A DNA stretch of 64,000 nt, taken from assembly GCA_016713175.1 (NCBI GenBank), contig JADJPQ010000001.1, forward strand, positions 516,001 through 580,000, given 5' to 3'. This document shows, in pieces, positions 24,452 to 34,900 of the stretch. The first letter of the stretch is position 1; every line of letters starts with the position of its first letter. The notes under the pieces are model-generated. The model ran no database searches. It was given only the letters and a program-made list of their open reading frames with translations, and was not told the origin of the DNA. This DNA comes from Planctomycetota bacterium (lineage in GTDB: Bacteria > Planctomycetota > UBA1135 > UBA2386). A program made the translations under genes and the position numbers.

Positions 24452-27202
24452 ATGGAGCCCATCCCCGACGACCGCCCCGACCCCGACCAGCTGCTCGCGC
24501 AGGTCAAGAGCGAGGAAGCGCGCAGCCGCCGCGGGCGGTTGAAGATCTGGATCGGGGCCTCGCCGGGGGTCGGCAAGACGTTCGCGATGCTGTCGCAGGC
24601 GCACCGGCTGCGGACCCAGGGGGTCGACGTGGTCATCGGGCTGGTCGAGACGCACGGCCGTGCCGAGACCCAGTTGCTGACGGCCGGCATCGAAGTGCTG
24701 CCGCGGCGCACCGTCGAGTATCGCGGCACCACGCTGACCGAGTTCGACCTCGACAGCGCGCTGGCCCGCAAGCCGACCATCGTGCTGGTCGACGAGCTCG
24801 CGCACACCAACGCCCCCGGGTCGCGGTACGAGAAGCGCTGGCAGGACGTGCGCGCCCTGCTCGACGCCGGGATCTCCGTGCACACGACGCTCAACATCCA
24901 GCACGTCGAAAGCCTCAACGACGTCGTGGCCCGCTCCACCGGCGTCACGGTGCGCGAGACGGTGCCCGACGCGATGCTCGACGATGCCGACGAGATCGAG
25001 GTCGTCGACCTTCCGCCAGGTGCGCTGCTCGAACGGCTGCGGGCCGGCAAGGTCTACATACCCGAGGCGGCGCGGGCGGCGGCCGAGTCGTTCTTCCGCA
25101 CGGGCAACCTCAGCGCGCTGCGCGAGCTCACCCTGCGCAAGACGGCGCAGCTCGTCGACCGCCGGCGGCGCGAGGATCGCCAGGAGGGCGGCGCCCGCCG
25201 GTCACGCACGACCAGCGAACGCGTGCTGGTGTGCGTCGGCCCGAGCCCGTTCTCGGCGCGGCTCGTGCGCGCCGCGCACCGCATGACCGCGGTCGTCCGC
25301 GGCGAGCTGTTCGCGGTGTTCGTCGCCGCGCCCGACGGCGGCGGCCTGCCGGTCGCCGCCCGCGAACGCGTGCTGCAGAACCTGCGGCTCGCCGAGTCGT
25401 TCGGCGCGCGCACCGCCACCATCGAGGGCCGCGACCCCGCCGCGACCATCGTCGCGTTCGCGGAGCGCCACGAGGTCAGCCGCATCGTCGTCGGCAAAAC
25501 GGGTCGCAGCCGGCTGCAGGACGCGCTGTTCGGGTCGTTCACGATGGAGGTGATCCGCGCCAGCCGCGACATCGACGTCTACGTGATCCACGGCGACCCC
25601 GAGGGCGACGCGACGGCGCCGGTCGCGACCGCCGGCATGGTCGGGTCACGGCCGCGGTCGCCGATCGCCTGGCGGGACCATCTGCTTGCGCTCGCGACCA
25701 CCGGCGCCGCCGTCGCGTTGGCGTGGCTGGCCTTCGATCCCCCGGACCTGTCGACCGAGGTGTTGATCCTGACGCTGGGCGTCGCCGCGACGGCCTGGCG
25801 CTGCGGCCGCTGGGCGTCGCTGCTGAGCGCGCTGCTGAGCGCGCTGGCGTTCAACTTCCTGCTGATCGAACCGCGCTTCTCGTTCGCCGTTGCCGAGCCC
25901 TCGTACCTGCTCGCGTTCGCGGTCATGGCGGTCGTCGGGATCAGCCTGAGCTCGCTGGTCGTCGCGCTGCGCGATCGCGTTGTCGCGGCGCGCGAACGCG
26001 AGGACGAGGTGACCGCCCTGCATTCGCTGACGCGCGAACTCGCGGAGGCGGAGACCGTCGAGGAGATCGGACGCGTGGTCGTGGCCCACCTGCGCGACCT
26101 CGTGCGCGCCGACCTCGCGATGTTCGTCGCCGCTCCCGGCGAAACCGTGGGCCTCGCCGACCTGGTCGCCACCCACGGCCAGACGGACTGGATCGACGCC
26201 ACGGCGCTGGCCGTGGCGCGGTGGAGTCAGGATCACGGCAAGGCCGCCGGTGCCGGCACGAACAACCTGCCGGGCACGCGCGCGCTGTTCCTGCCGCTGT
26301 CGTCGCGCCGCGGCAAGGAAGGCGTGCTCGGGATCCAACCGCGCGCCGAAGACGACCTGCTGACGCCCAAGCAGCGCATGCTGCTCGACACGTTCGCCGA
26401 ACAGGCGGCGGCGGCGTGCGAGCGCGTCGGCCTGGCCGAGGAACGTCGCCGCGCGCGCCATGAGATGGAGACCGAGCGCCTGCGCAGCACGCTGCTCGCC
26501 TCGATCTCGCACGACCTGCGGACACCGCTGACGACGATCACCGGCGCCGCCAGCAGCCTCGTGCACGCACCGGACACCCACTCCGAGGCCCAGCGCCGCG
26601 AGCTCGCGGCCCAGATCCTCGGCCAGGCCAACCGCCTCAACGACCTGATCGCGAACCTCGTGTTCGCGACCCGGCTCGAGTCCGGCGGCATCGACCTGCG
26701 CCGCCAGTGGACGAGCATCGAGGAGGTGGTCGGCGCGGCCCTGCGCCGCGCCCCGCTGCTGGGGCATCGGGTCACCGTGCACGTCGACCCGGGCCTGCCG
26801 TTTGTCGACGTCGACCCCGTGCTGCTCGAACAGGCGCTGTACAACCTGCTGGAGAACGCGGCGCGCCACACGCCGGCCGGCACCCTCGTCGAGGTTCGCG
26901 CCTGGCTGCAGGACGGTTCGGTCCTGGTCGAGGTCGCCGACGATGGCCCGGGAATCGCCCCACGCGATCAGGGCAGCGTGTTCCGGCGGTTCGTGCGCGG
27001 CAGGCAGAGCGCTGGCATGGGGCTCGGCCTCGCCATCTCCGAGGGCATCGTCAAGGCGCACGGCGGCCGCGCGTGGATCGAGCCGGGCCGGACGCGCGGC
27101 GTCGCGTTCCGCGTGCTGCTGCCGGTCCCGCCGACGCAGCCGAGCGTGCCCGGCGAGCCGGAGGTCGGGACGCCCGCCGGTGATCCTGGAGGGACCGCGT
27201 GA
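24452..27202 (+). CDS. kdpD: KdpD, potassium/turgor-responsive sensor histidine kinase
   Basis: The 916-residue protein has a KdpD N-terminal domain with Walker A GASPGVGKT (35-43) and DELAHTNAPGSR. A Usp-like domain follows (about 250-380), then four membrane helices (about 405-510), a GAF-like region, and a kinase core with His687 in SISHDLRTPL plus the HATPase N and G boxes (LLENAARHTP, GMGLGLAISEG). It phosphorylates KdpE when K+ is limiting. Its stop overlaps the kdpE GTG. Confidence 0.95.
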   Translation: MEPIPDDRPDPDQLLAQVKSEEARSRRGRLKIWIGASPGVGKTFAMLSQAHRLRTQGVDVVIGLVETHGRAETQLLTAGIEVLPRRTVEYRGTTLTEFDLDSALARKPTIVLVDELAHTNAPGSRYEKRWQDVRALLDAGISVHTTLNIQHVESLNDVVARSTGVTVRETVPDAMLDDADEIEVVDLPPGALLERLRAGKVYIPEAARAAAESFFRTGNLSALRELTLRKTAQLVDRRRREDRQEGGARRSRTTSERVLVCVGPSPFSARLVRAAHRMTAVVRGELFAVFVAAPDGGGLPVAARERVLQNLRLAESFGARTATIEGRDPAATIVAFAERHEVSRIVVGKTGRSRLQDALFGSFTMEVIRASRDIDVYVIHGDPEGDATAPVATAGMVGSRPRSPIAWRDHLLALATTGAAVALAWLAFDPPDLSTEVLILTLGVAATAWRCGRWASLLSALLSALAFNFLLIEPRFSFAVAEPSYLLAFAVMAVVGISLSSLVVALRDRVVAAREREDEVTALHSLTRELAEAETVEEIGRVVVAHLRDLVRADLAMFVAAPGETVGLADLVATHGQTDWIDATALAVARWSQDHGKAAGAGTNNLPGTRALFLPLSSRRGKEGVLGIQPRAEDDLLTPKQRMLLDTFAEQAAAACERVGLAEERRRARHEMETERLRSTLLASISHDLRTPLTTITGAASSLVHAPDTHSEAQRRELAAQILGQANRLNDLIANLVFATRLESGGIDLRRQWTSIEEVVGAALRRAPLLGHRVTVHVDPGLPFVDVDPVLLEQALYNLLENAARHTPAGTLVEVRAWLQDGSVLVEVADDGPGIAPRDQGSVFRRFVRGRQSAGMGLGLAISEGIVKAHGGRAWIEPGRTRGVAFRVLLPVPPTQPSVPGEPEVGTPAGDPGGTA

Positions 27203-27930
27203 CCGCGCCGCCGCCCCACGTCCTCGTCGTGGAAGACGAGGCGCCCATCCGCGCGTTCCTGCGCACGACGCTGCACGCCCACGGCTACCGGTGCAGCGAG
27301 GCCGCCAACGTCCGCGAGGGCCTGGTGCAGATCACTGCCGATCCTCCCGAGGTCGTGCTGCTCGATCTCGGGTTGCCCGACGGCGATGGGCTCGATTTCG
27401 CGCGGCAGATCCGGCAATGGTCGACCGTGCCGATCATCGTGCTCTCCGCCCGCGGCCAGGAACGCGACAAGGTCGCGGCCCTCGATCTCGGCGCCGACGA
27501 CTATCTGACCAAGCCGTTCGGGGTGCCCGAGCTGCTCGCACGCATCCGGGTGTCGTTGCGGCACGCAGCCCGTCAGGACGACGCGACGGCGTGTGTCCAC
27601 ACCTGGGGCAAGGATGCGGCCGACGGTTTCGCCGTCGACCTCGGCCGACGGCTGGTGCATCGGCACCAGGCCGGCGCTGCCGCGACCGAAGTCCGTCTGA
27701 CGCCGACCGAGTTCCGCCTGCTCACGGTGATGGCAAGGCACGTCGGCAAGGTGTGCTCCCACACCGAGCTGCTGCGGGAGGTCTGGGGACCCGCGCACGA
27801 ACACGACGTCGCGTACCTGCGCGTCTACGTCGGTCAACTGCGCCACAAGCTCGAGCCCGAACCGTCGCGCCCACGTTGGTTCCTGACCGAACCGGGAGTC
27901 GGGTACCGGCTGACCGAGACCGACGAGTGA
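27199..27930 (+). CDS. kdpE: KdpE, response regulator of the kdp operon
   Basis: The 243-residue OmpR/PhoB-class regulator has a receiver domain with phospho-acceptor Asp56 in VVLLDLGLPDGDG and a Lys in YLTKPFG. The C-terminal winged helix contains LTPTEFRLL and VAYLRVYVGQLRHKLE. A roughly 30-residue insert rich in polar residues lies between the two domains. The GTG start at 27199 overlaps the kdpD stop. Confidence 0.95.
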   Translation: MTAPPPHVLVVEDEAPIRAFLRTTLHAHGYRCSEAANVREGLVQITADPPEVVLLDLGLPDGDGLDFARQIRQWSTVPIIVLSARGQERDKVAALDLGADDYLTKPFGVPELLARIRVSLRHAARQDDATACVHTWGKDAADGFAVDLGRRLVHRHQAGAAATEVRLTPTEFRLLTVMARHVGKVCSHTELLREVWGPAHEHDVAYLRVYVGQLRHKLEPEPSRPRWFLTEPGVGYRLTETDE

Positions 27931-28940
27931 CGCCCCGCGCGATCCCAGGTCGGCGGCCCACCATGCCGACCGTGCTCGCGTCGCTGCAGCCGGCGTTCAG
28001 GCACCCAACGCCGCCCCGGCTGACATCACCCGATCGCGCGGCAGGCGAGCGGCCGGGCAGAAGCGCGCCATTCGCGCCAGGGCGACGCGGCATGCACAGA
28101 CCACGGGGCAGCTTGGGTCTGTTCCGTCGCCGTATCGCCAACGGACTCGACGCCCGCCCGGGAAACCGCCGGATCCCCAGACGGCGTGGTGCGAGCTTTG
28201 CGGCGCTCAGGGGAGCTTCCGGCGGGATCGGCGCCACATTGGTGACCACGCGGCGGGGCAGCTGGACATCGATCGGGCGGACCATTGCGCTGCCTACAAA
28301 CCGGAGACAACTGCGGCGTCGGGTCAACCCCCGTCAACGCGCAGGGCTTCGGCGGGACGCCCAGAGCCGGCGGCCGCGCGGCATCCGGCGACTGGGCCTG
28401 CGGAGTGGTTCCCGGATTCTCGAACACCCGGCGTGCAGGTCTGCCCGGGCGCCCGTCACCCGCGTAGACCGGACTCATGAGCATCCGGCGCACCAACGCC
28501 CGGTACTCGGTGCGGCTGGTGGCTGCAGGCACCGCTGGAAGCCGCGCTGCGCTCGCTGCGCGGCACGTTCGGTTGCGGATGCGGCATCGATGCCGGTCAC
28601 GCCGCCGATGCGGAGCCCGCCGACCCCCGGGAGTTCGAGCCGCTAGCCGGCACCATCCCGCGATCCGCAGCAGGAACGCAACCAGGAAAAGCCCCGGTGA
28701 CTCGGTAGAGCAGGTTCGGATTCATGGGCCGCGCGCGGATCCGAATCGACCGGCAGCGGCCCACCGCGCAAGACACGGTGCTGTTCGGATTCGCGCTGGA
28801 CCGCGTCCGGCTGCCCCTGCTGTCTCGGCCAGGGTTTCCATGCCCAGGCACTGGTGGGTCGACCCCGGCGTCAACGCGCTCGGCGGCACGTTGACGAACG
28901 GTGTCGAGCTGTGGTTCGGCGCTCGCTGAGACGACGGTCA
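27931..28940. other. About 1 kb without an intact gene; decayed sequence
   Basis: No frame in this stretch shows a convincing protein. Short coding-like fragments appear in changing frames, best seen in the last 120 bases. It lies between the end of the kdp operon and the convergent HEAT-repeat gene, within the segment bounded by the 153-bp repeats. I see no tRNA, terminator-strength hairpin or insertion sequence. Confidence 0.5.
28800..28929 (+). pseudogene. Relic of the C-terminus of a secreted beta-sandwich protein
   Basis: One frame gives FHAQAL. The next continues VDPGVNALGGTLTNGVELWFG and stops at 28929. Joined, this resembles the C-terminal 'Q-A...DPG.N..G...TN' ending of a common secreted-protein domain in Planctomycetota. 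A frameshift near 28850 separates the halves, and nothing upstream is intact. Confidence 0.35.
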
Positions 28941-30860
28941 TCAGCGCGCACCGATGTGGTCGCGCAGTCCGCTCGCCGCCGCGCGCACCCGCTCAGCAGG
29001 ATCACTGACTGCGAGACGTCGCACCGCCGCCTCGATCTCGACGCCGAACCGGGGGCGGAACGACAGACCGGACAGCACCGCCAGACGCACGGCCTCGTCG
29101 GTCGGGTCGGCGAGCAGGTCGACGACCCGGCCGTCGGCACGCTCGCCGCCCCGCTCCGCCAGCTGCTGCGCGGCTTCGCAGCGCAGGCTGCGGGACTGGC
29201 TGGCCGCGGTCGCTTCGACCAGCAAGTCCACGGCCGCAGGGGACTGCATCCGACGAATGGCCGAGATCGCCGCCTGACGCAGCATCGGCTCGTCGTGCCG
29301 CAGATAGCGAGCGGCGATGTCGAGGTTGTTGTCGCAACCCTCGTTGCCGATGGCGTCGAGCCAGGTCGCGACCTCGCCGTTCCGCACCGCGTGTTGCTCG
29401 AGGTTGCGCAGCGAACGACCGGCGGCCAGTTCGGGTGCGGCGTGGCAGAACGCCCCATGCAGCAGCATCGCCGTCTCACGCAGGGCGGCCGGAGCCGACG
29501 CGGACGCCAGTTCCCAGGTCATTGCGAAGGCACGTTCCCCGGGGTGACGCAGCTGGAACATCGCGACGCCAGCGGTGCGCCGCAGCGCTTCGGGAAGGCC
29601 GCTGCCGCCGAACAGTTCGCACAGCAGCGCTTCGGCTGCCGGCGTGCCAGCCGAGCCAACGGCGCTGAGCACGACCGCGGCGAGGTCGGCATCGGCGGTC
29701 AGCGCCAGATTGCGCACGGCGAACAGGGCGTCCGGATCCAGTTCGATCAGCCACGCCAGGTGAGTGCGCGCCTCGTGCAGGGCGGCGGTGTTGTCCTGGT
29801 CGGTCGGTTGCAGCAGGGTCGCGATCCGGTCCACGAGTCGTGCCGCACTGCGACCTGCGATCGCGTCGCGCATGTGTTGTCGCTGCGCGGCATCGCTCGA
29901 GGTTGCGACTTCGCCGGAGCCATCGAGCGACAGCCACGGTTCGTCCCAGCCAGCCGTCGGCAGGTCCGCGAGCGCGGTGACGCCGTGCTCGCGCAGCCGC
30001 GCGCTCGTGCTGAGTTGCAGGCGGATCTCGGCGCCCAGTTCGGCCACGGCCAGGACCAGCACCTCCCGGTACTCGCAGGCGGCGAGCCAGCCGACCTGCG
30101 GCGCGAAGCTGGCCGTACCATGCCCCTCGACGCGCAGATGTTCGCCGCCCTTGTAGGCCTGCTTGCGCTTCACGATCTCGGTTGCCGCGATGCGGGAATA
30201 GGCGACGCGCGCGATGCCGGTCGCGTCGCCCTCGGCCGTCGTCCAGGTCGCCGCCCCGTTGGGGTCGACGACGAACCGCAGCGATGCGACGAGCGTGCGC
30301 ACCCAGTTGCGCGTCTCGGCAGTCGTGACACCGACGAACCGCAAGCCGAGCACGTCGCCGTCGTCGCGCATCCGCACCTGGACGCCAGTGGCGAGTGCTC
30401 GGGTGAGTGCCGTTGCGGCGGAGTCGTCTGCCGGCGCGTCGGCGGCCTCGCTGGCGTGGGCATCGACCTGTAGCCGGACCACGATCTCGTCATCGATGCG
30501 ATCGACGACCGTCACCGTGAGTGCGCCGGCCAGTTCCTGGGCGTGGTGATCCGACCGTTCTTCGTGGCCGCCGCGCATGTCGGTGCTCGCTTGGACCGCC
30601 AGGTCGAAGCGCAGCCAGGTGCCCGTGGGTGCGGCGTAGGGGCCGAGTGCGGTCGCCGCGGCGTCCTGGCGATGGCAGCCAGCGTCGCTGTCGCCCTGGT
30701 CACCACGGTCACCGACCAGGTGGGCGGTCGTGGTCGCTGGCGCGACCGGCGGCGCCATGGCTTCAGCGGGCGGCGCATTGGTTCGCAGCGACGTGGCGGC
30801 GACGATGGCGAGCGTGGCGAAGGCCAGCAGGGTGACGCGCAGCAGGTGAGTGTTGTTCAT
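28941..30860 (-). CDS. Secreted HEAT-repeat protein
   Basis: The 639-residue protein starts with an N-terminal hydrophobic signal or anchor (LLRVTLLAFATLAIVAATS). A beta-rich domain follows (about 75-290, GTWLRFDLAVQAS, DDEIVVRLQVDAH, GLRFVGVTTAETR). The C-terminal helical solenoid of HEAT type (about 330-639) has repeats such as AAISAIRRMQSPAAVDLLVEA and DEAVRLAVLSGLS. The beta-sheet-then-solenoid order recalls the vitellogenin/large lipid transfer module, but that comparison is only architectural. The role is unknown; a periplasmic lipid- or protein-binding scaffold is possible. Confidence 0.65.
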   Translation of the reverse strand: MNNTHLLRVTLLAFATLAIVAATSLRTNAPPAEAMAPPVAPATTTAHLVGDRGDQGDSDAGCHRQDAAATALGPYAAPTGTWLRFDLAVQASTDMRGGHEERSDHHAQELAGALTVTVVDRIDDEIVVRLQVDAHASEAADAPADDSAATALTRALATGVQVRMRDDGDVLGLRFVGVTTAETRNWVRTLVASLRFVVDPNGAATWTTAEGDATGIARVAYSRIAATEIVKRKQAYKGGEHLRVEGHGTASFAPQVGWLAACEYREVLVLAVAELGAEIRLQLSTSARLREHGVTALADLPTAGWDEPWLSLDGSGEVATSSDAAQRQHMRDAIAGRSAARLVDRIATLLQPTDQDNTAALHEARTHLAWLIELDPDALFAVRNLALTADADLAAVVLSAVGSAGTPAAEALLCELFGGSGLPEALRRTAGVAMFQLRHPGERAFAMTWELASASAPAALRETAMLLHGAFCHAAPELAAGRSLRNLEQHAVRNGEVATWLDAIGNEGCDNNLDIAARYLRHDEPMLRQAAISAIRRMQSPAAVDLLVEATAASQSRSLRCEAAQQLAERGGERADGRVVDLLADPTDEAVRLAVLSGLSFRPRFGVEIEAAVRRLAVSDPAERVRAAASGLRDHIGAR

Positions 30861-30994
30861 GATCGCACCAGGGTTCGTTCACCCCATCGATGGTGCGCGG
30901 CACGCGCGCGTGACGCCGTGCTCGAGATTCCGGTGCGAATCGCACCAGGCGCCCGAGCGGACCGGAGCAGCCGCCGGGTCACGGCTCGCGGCGC

Positions 30995-31861
30995 CTACTG
31001 CGGGATCATCCAGGGCCGGCCGAGTTGTTCGTCGATCACGCGCTGCACGGTGCTGCTGGAGCTCTGCGTGTCGATGATCTGCAAGAACCCGCTGCGATGC
31101 GTCAGGTTCTCGCGCATGTGGTTCGAGCCCTGGATGGCCGTCATCGTCGCGTCGTAGTCGGTGACCAGAGCATTCTCGGCGACGGCGAAGTTCGCGCTTG
31201 CGCTCGAGCTGCCTGGACTCAGGGTCGCGGTCAGCGAGAACCCGGTTCCGGACACGATCGTCGCGGTGCAGGAGACCCCAGTCTGTCCACCGAAGGCGAA
31301 GGTCATGTCGTTGTCATTGACGATGCCCGGCTGGATGCGCGCGGCCGCGTATTGGAAGGTCGCCGAGGCCGTGAATGCGTTGCGGATCGTCACGGCGGAG
31401 GCGCCGATCCAATGGGTGGTTTGGAACGCGGGCCCATCGGCGATGTGGAGTGCCGAGCCGAACGTGGGCGCGGTGCCGATGCGTGTCGCTGTCTGGCGCA
31501 CGATTCCGTTGATCAGGACCCTGCCGGTGCAGGTAGCACTGGTCACCGAAGGGTAGGCGGTGCCATCGATCCGGACTGCTTCTTGGCCAGGCGTGCCACG
31601 CACATGGACCCGGCGCGACTGCGCGGCACGCAGTACCGGCCGCCACAGCGGAGTGGCTCCGACCGCCCAGGTGTCGTGCTCGATCTCCACGCTCGAACTG
31701 GTCGTGCCGCCCAAGGCGGAGCCGCCGAAGGCCTGGCTCGAGCTCGCCGCGAACAGGAACTCCTGGAAGGGCGAAGACAGCCAACGGGTGGTCTGCGCGC
31801 TCGCGGTTGCGGCCAGCGTGCATGCGGTCAGAGACAGGAACGCGTTGCGAAGGGTGAACAT
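30995..31861 (-). CDS. Secreted protein of unknown function
   Basis: The 288-residue protein starts at ATG 31861, which has AAAGGA upstream. The signal peptide runs through ACTLAATASAQ. The mature part is rich in Ser, Thr, Ala and Gly, with alternating beta strands and no recognised domain. Longer in-frame starts exist at 31885 and 31903 but would put residues ahead of the signal. It belongs to a run of minus-strand secreted-protein genes. Confidence 0.6.
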   Translation of the reverse strand: MFTLRNAFLSLTACTLAATASAQTTRWLSSPFQEFLFAASSSQAFGGSALGGTTSSSVEIEHDTWAVGATPLWRPVLRAAQSRRVHVRGTPGQEAVRIDGTAYPSVTSATCTGRVLINGIVRQTATRIGTAPTFGSALHIADGPAFQTTHWIGASAVTIRNAFTASATFQYAAARIQPGIVNDNDMTFAFGGQTGVSCTATIVSGTGFSLTATLSPGSSSASANFAVAENALVTDYDATMTAIQGSNHMRENLTHRSGFLQIIDTQSSSSTVQRVIDEQLGRPWMIPQ

Positions 31862-31982
31862 GATCGGTTGTCCTTTGGTTGCCATGGGTGACACCCTGCG
31901 CATGGTGGGGAGGCCACCGGCGTGACGCGCGTGCGCGAAATTTCGCGCGCCGGACTGCGCCGGACGACCTGCCGGACCGCCG

Positions 31983-34900
31983 TCAGGGCACGAACACCAC
32001 GTGCCGGAAGCTGCCGAAACGGCCGGTCAGCGACATGACGTCGAGCGCTGTGACCTGCAGGCCGACGCTGGAACCGTAGCCGCTGGGCGTGTCCGGAGCC
32101 GTGAACGGTAGAACCGTGCCGGTCGGCGGTGCGCCGACGCCGAGCGACAGCGTCAACGGTGACTGCACCAACAGGACCATGTCGATCGGGGCCAGCGTGC
32201 TGACGTCCTGGTAGTCCATGGCGACGCCGATCAGCACGACCCACAGTGCCTGCGGATCGGCGTGCACCGTCAGTGTCTGCTGGTCGAGGCCCTGCCACAC
32301 CGATTCGGCGATCAGGCGCGGCGAAGTTCCGGCGCGTGCGACCAGTTGCGAGGTTGGATCGACCTGCGTCGCCGCGACCGTCGTATCGGCCGTCGTCACG
32401 CGGCTGCCCGACCGGACGTCCAGCAGATCCAGCGTGCAGTGATCGCCGTAGGCGGTGGACGCGATGCTGCGGATCGGCCGATCGGCGCGCACGCCCTGCA
32501 GTTTGATCCGCGTGCACCGATCGATGCGCATGGCGTCCACCGGCGCGGTCGCAGCCAGATCGAGGTCCGTGAGCACGACGATGGCATCGCTCTGCTGCAA
32601 CGTGAGCAGTTCCCCGCCGGTGAACTGCGGCCCCTGTTCGATGCGCAGGCCGACCAGGCTCGCAGGCGGGCCGGCGGCCAAGAGGCCGTGCAGCAGCACG
32701 GCGCGATCGGCCGCGATCACGACCGGGCCATCGCCGGCGGCGAAGATCGACACGGGACGGGTCATCGTGAATGCGGGATAGGTTCCGGCACCGACGACGA
32801 TGCTGGCGCCGGGTGGTGCCACGGCGATCGCGGCATCGATGTCGGCGAACGCACCCGGCCCGACGAACCAGGTGTTGCCGACGCTGGCGGCCGGGAACAC
32901 CCGCGCGAACTCGGTCGCCAGCAGGCGCCATTCACCGTGTGGCAGCAGTTCCTCGAGTCGGTAGAACGCCTCGGTGCCCGCGGCCAGTGGGTCGGAGAAG
33001 TCGTACGACGCTCCCGGGTTGCCGGACGGCGCCCAGTGGGTGACGGGCGCGAACGGGCCGTTCGGCAGAAGGGCGCGCTGGATGCGGAACTGCTCGGCGT
33101 TCTCGTAGACCGTGCGCGTCGCGATCTGGTTGCGCAGGAACGCGCCCCGGGCACCGAACGACGCCACCTCGGTGCGGTCCCGGGTCCAGAACACGACGCC
33201 GTTCGGGTCGAACTCGTGTGCTTCCCCGGCACGGTCGCCCTCGGCATTGATCAGATCGACGCGGCCGGTGCCGGTGCATGCGACACCGTGGGTGACGCCG
33301 CCGTTGGCGTCGAAATCGAGATCCCAGAAGGTCGCCGCCGCCGTTCGGCTGACGTCGAGCAGCACCGAGCCCGGCTGCGGCGAGCCGTTCGTGAACAGGC
33401 CGCCGCGAAAGTCGGCAGGGAACGCGCCGAACGTCGCCGGTGCGAGGATGCGCACGCCCTGCGCGTTCATGCCGCGGAAGACGAAGTTCACGGCTTCGAT
33501 GCGTCCTGCCAGCGTCACGTCGCAATCGCTGCCCTGCACGATGGCGGGAGCGATCGGCGTGCCGAGCAGTCGCAGCGTGCCGGAACTCTGCAGGGCCAGC
33601 CTGGCACCGAGGTCGAGGTCGAGCATCCCGCCCGCGGCGAAGGCGAGCGTACCGTCGACGGTGGTGACGGCGGCCGCGGCGAGGTCGAGTCGCCGGGCGG
33701 CCAGGTCGAGCGCGGCGCCGGTGTCGATACGGAGCGATGCACCGCGGACCTCGAGGTCGCGGTTCGCGGCATGGGTGCCACGCGCGATCCGCAGCTCGTG
33801 AAACGCGCAGGTCGTGCCGTTGCCGGTGATCGAGCGGGCGCTCGGGGCGTCGAGTACGATGGTCCCCGCGGTCGGGACGAAGGTGGAGTCAATCTGCAGA
33901 TCGCCGCCGACCGTGATCGTCGCCGGTGGCGCGGTCACCGGGCTCTGCAGCGACATGCGGAGGCGGTTGCCGACGTGCATCGAGCTGCCGGGTCCAGCGC
34001 CGGTCAGCGTGCCGCCGTCGAAGCTGGCGAGGCCCGCGACGTCGAGGCGGCCGATCGTCAGCGCAGCACACGCTGCCTGCATGCCGAAGTCGCCCGCCAC
34101 GGTGAGGCTTTGGATGTTCCACATGCCGCTCGCGCACGTGGTCAGCGGGGCCGGACTGCTGGCAGGCACGTCGATGGTGCCGCCGCCGATGGTGCTGTTG
34201 CCGGCGAACACCAGTGTCGACGCAGTGGGCAGCACGAGACTGCCGGTCACGTGGGTCGACCCCCACACGACGTGTTGCGTGCCGGTGACGGTCAACGACC
34301 CGGCGACCGTGAGTCCACCGCGCAGGACGAGGCTGTCCAGCGTGGCGACGCAATTGGGGCCGATCGCCAAGCCGGGCAACGTCGCGGCAGCCTGCATGGT
34401 GCAGGCGCCAGCACCGTCCATGAGGAGCGATCCCGCGGGTGCTGTCGTGCGCGCGCGGAAGTTGGCGTTCGAGGTCCAATTGCCGCCGCACGTGATGACG
34501 TCGGGTGGTGCATCCGACAGGGCGGTGGTCTGGAACGTCACGTTGCCGCCGACGTCGAGAGTCGAGCCCTGCACGTGGCTCTGGATGCGGGCGCCACCGA
34601 GGGTCGCGTTGCCGGTCACGGTGGCGCTGGCCACGCGCAGCACGGTGTTCGTGCCGGTGACCGACAGGTCGCCGTTCACGGTCAGGCCGGTGGCGATGTA
34701 CTCGCCGCCGGTGATCTGCAGTTCGGGCAGCGCGCCGATGACGTTCTTGGTCGGGTTGTGGGTCGACGTGCCGGTCAGGACGACACGGCTGCCGAAGGGC
34801 ATGTTGAGCTGGCCGGTGCCGCGGATCTCGAAGTTGCCGCGCACTTCGAGCGGATCCCACAGCGACCCCACGTTGGCGATACCGCCGCCGGCAACGATGA

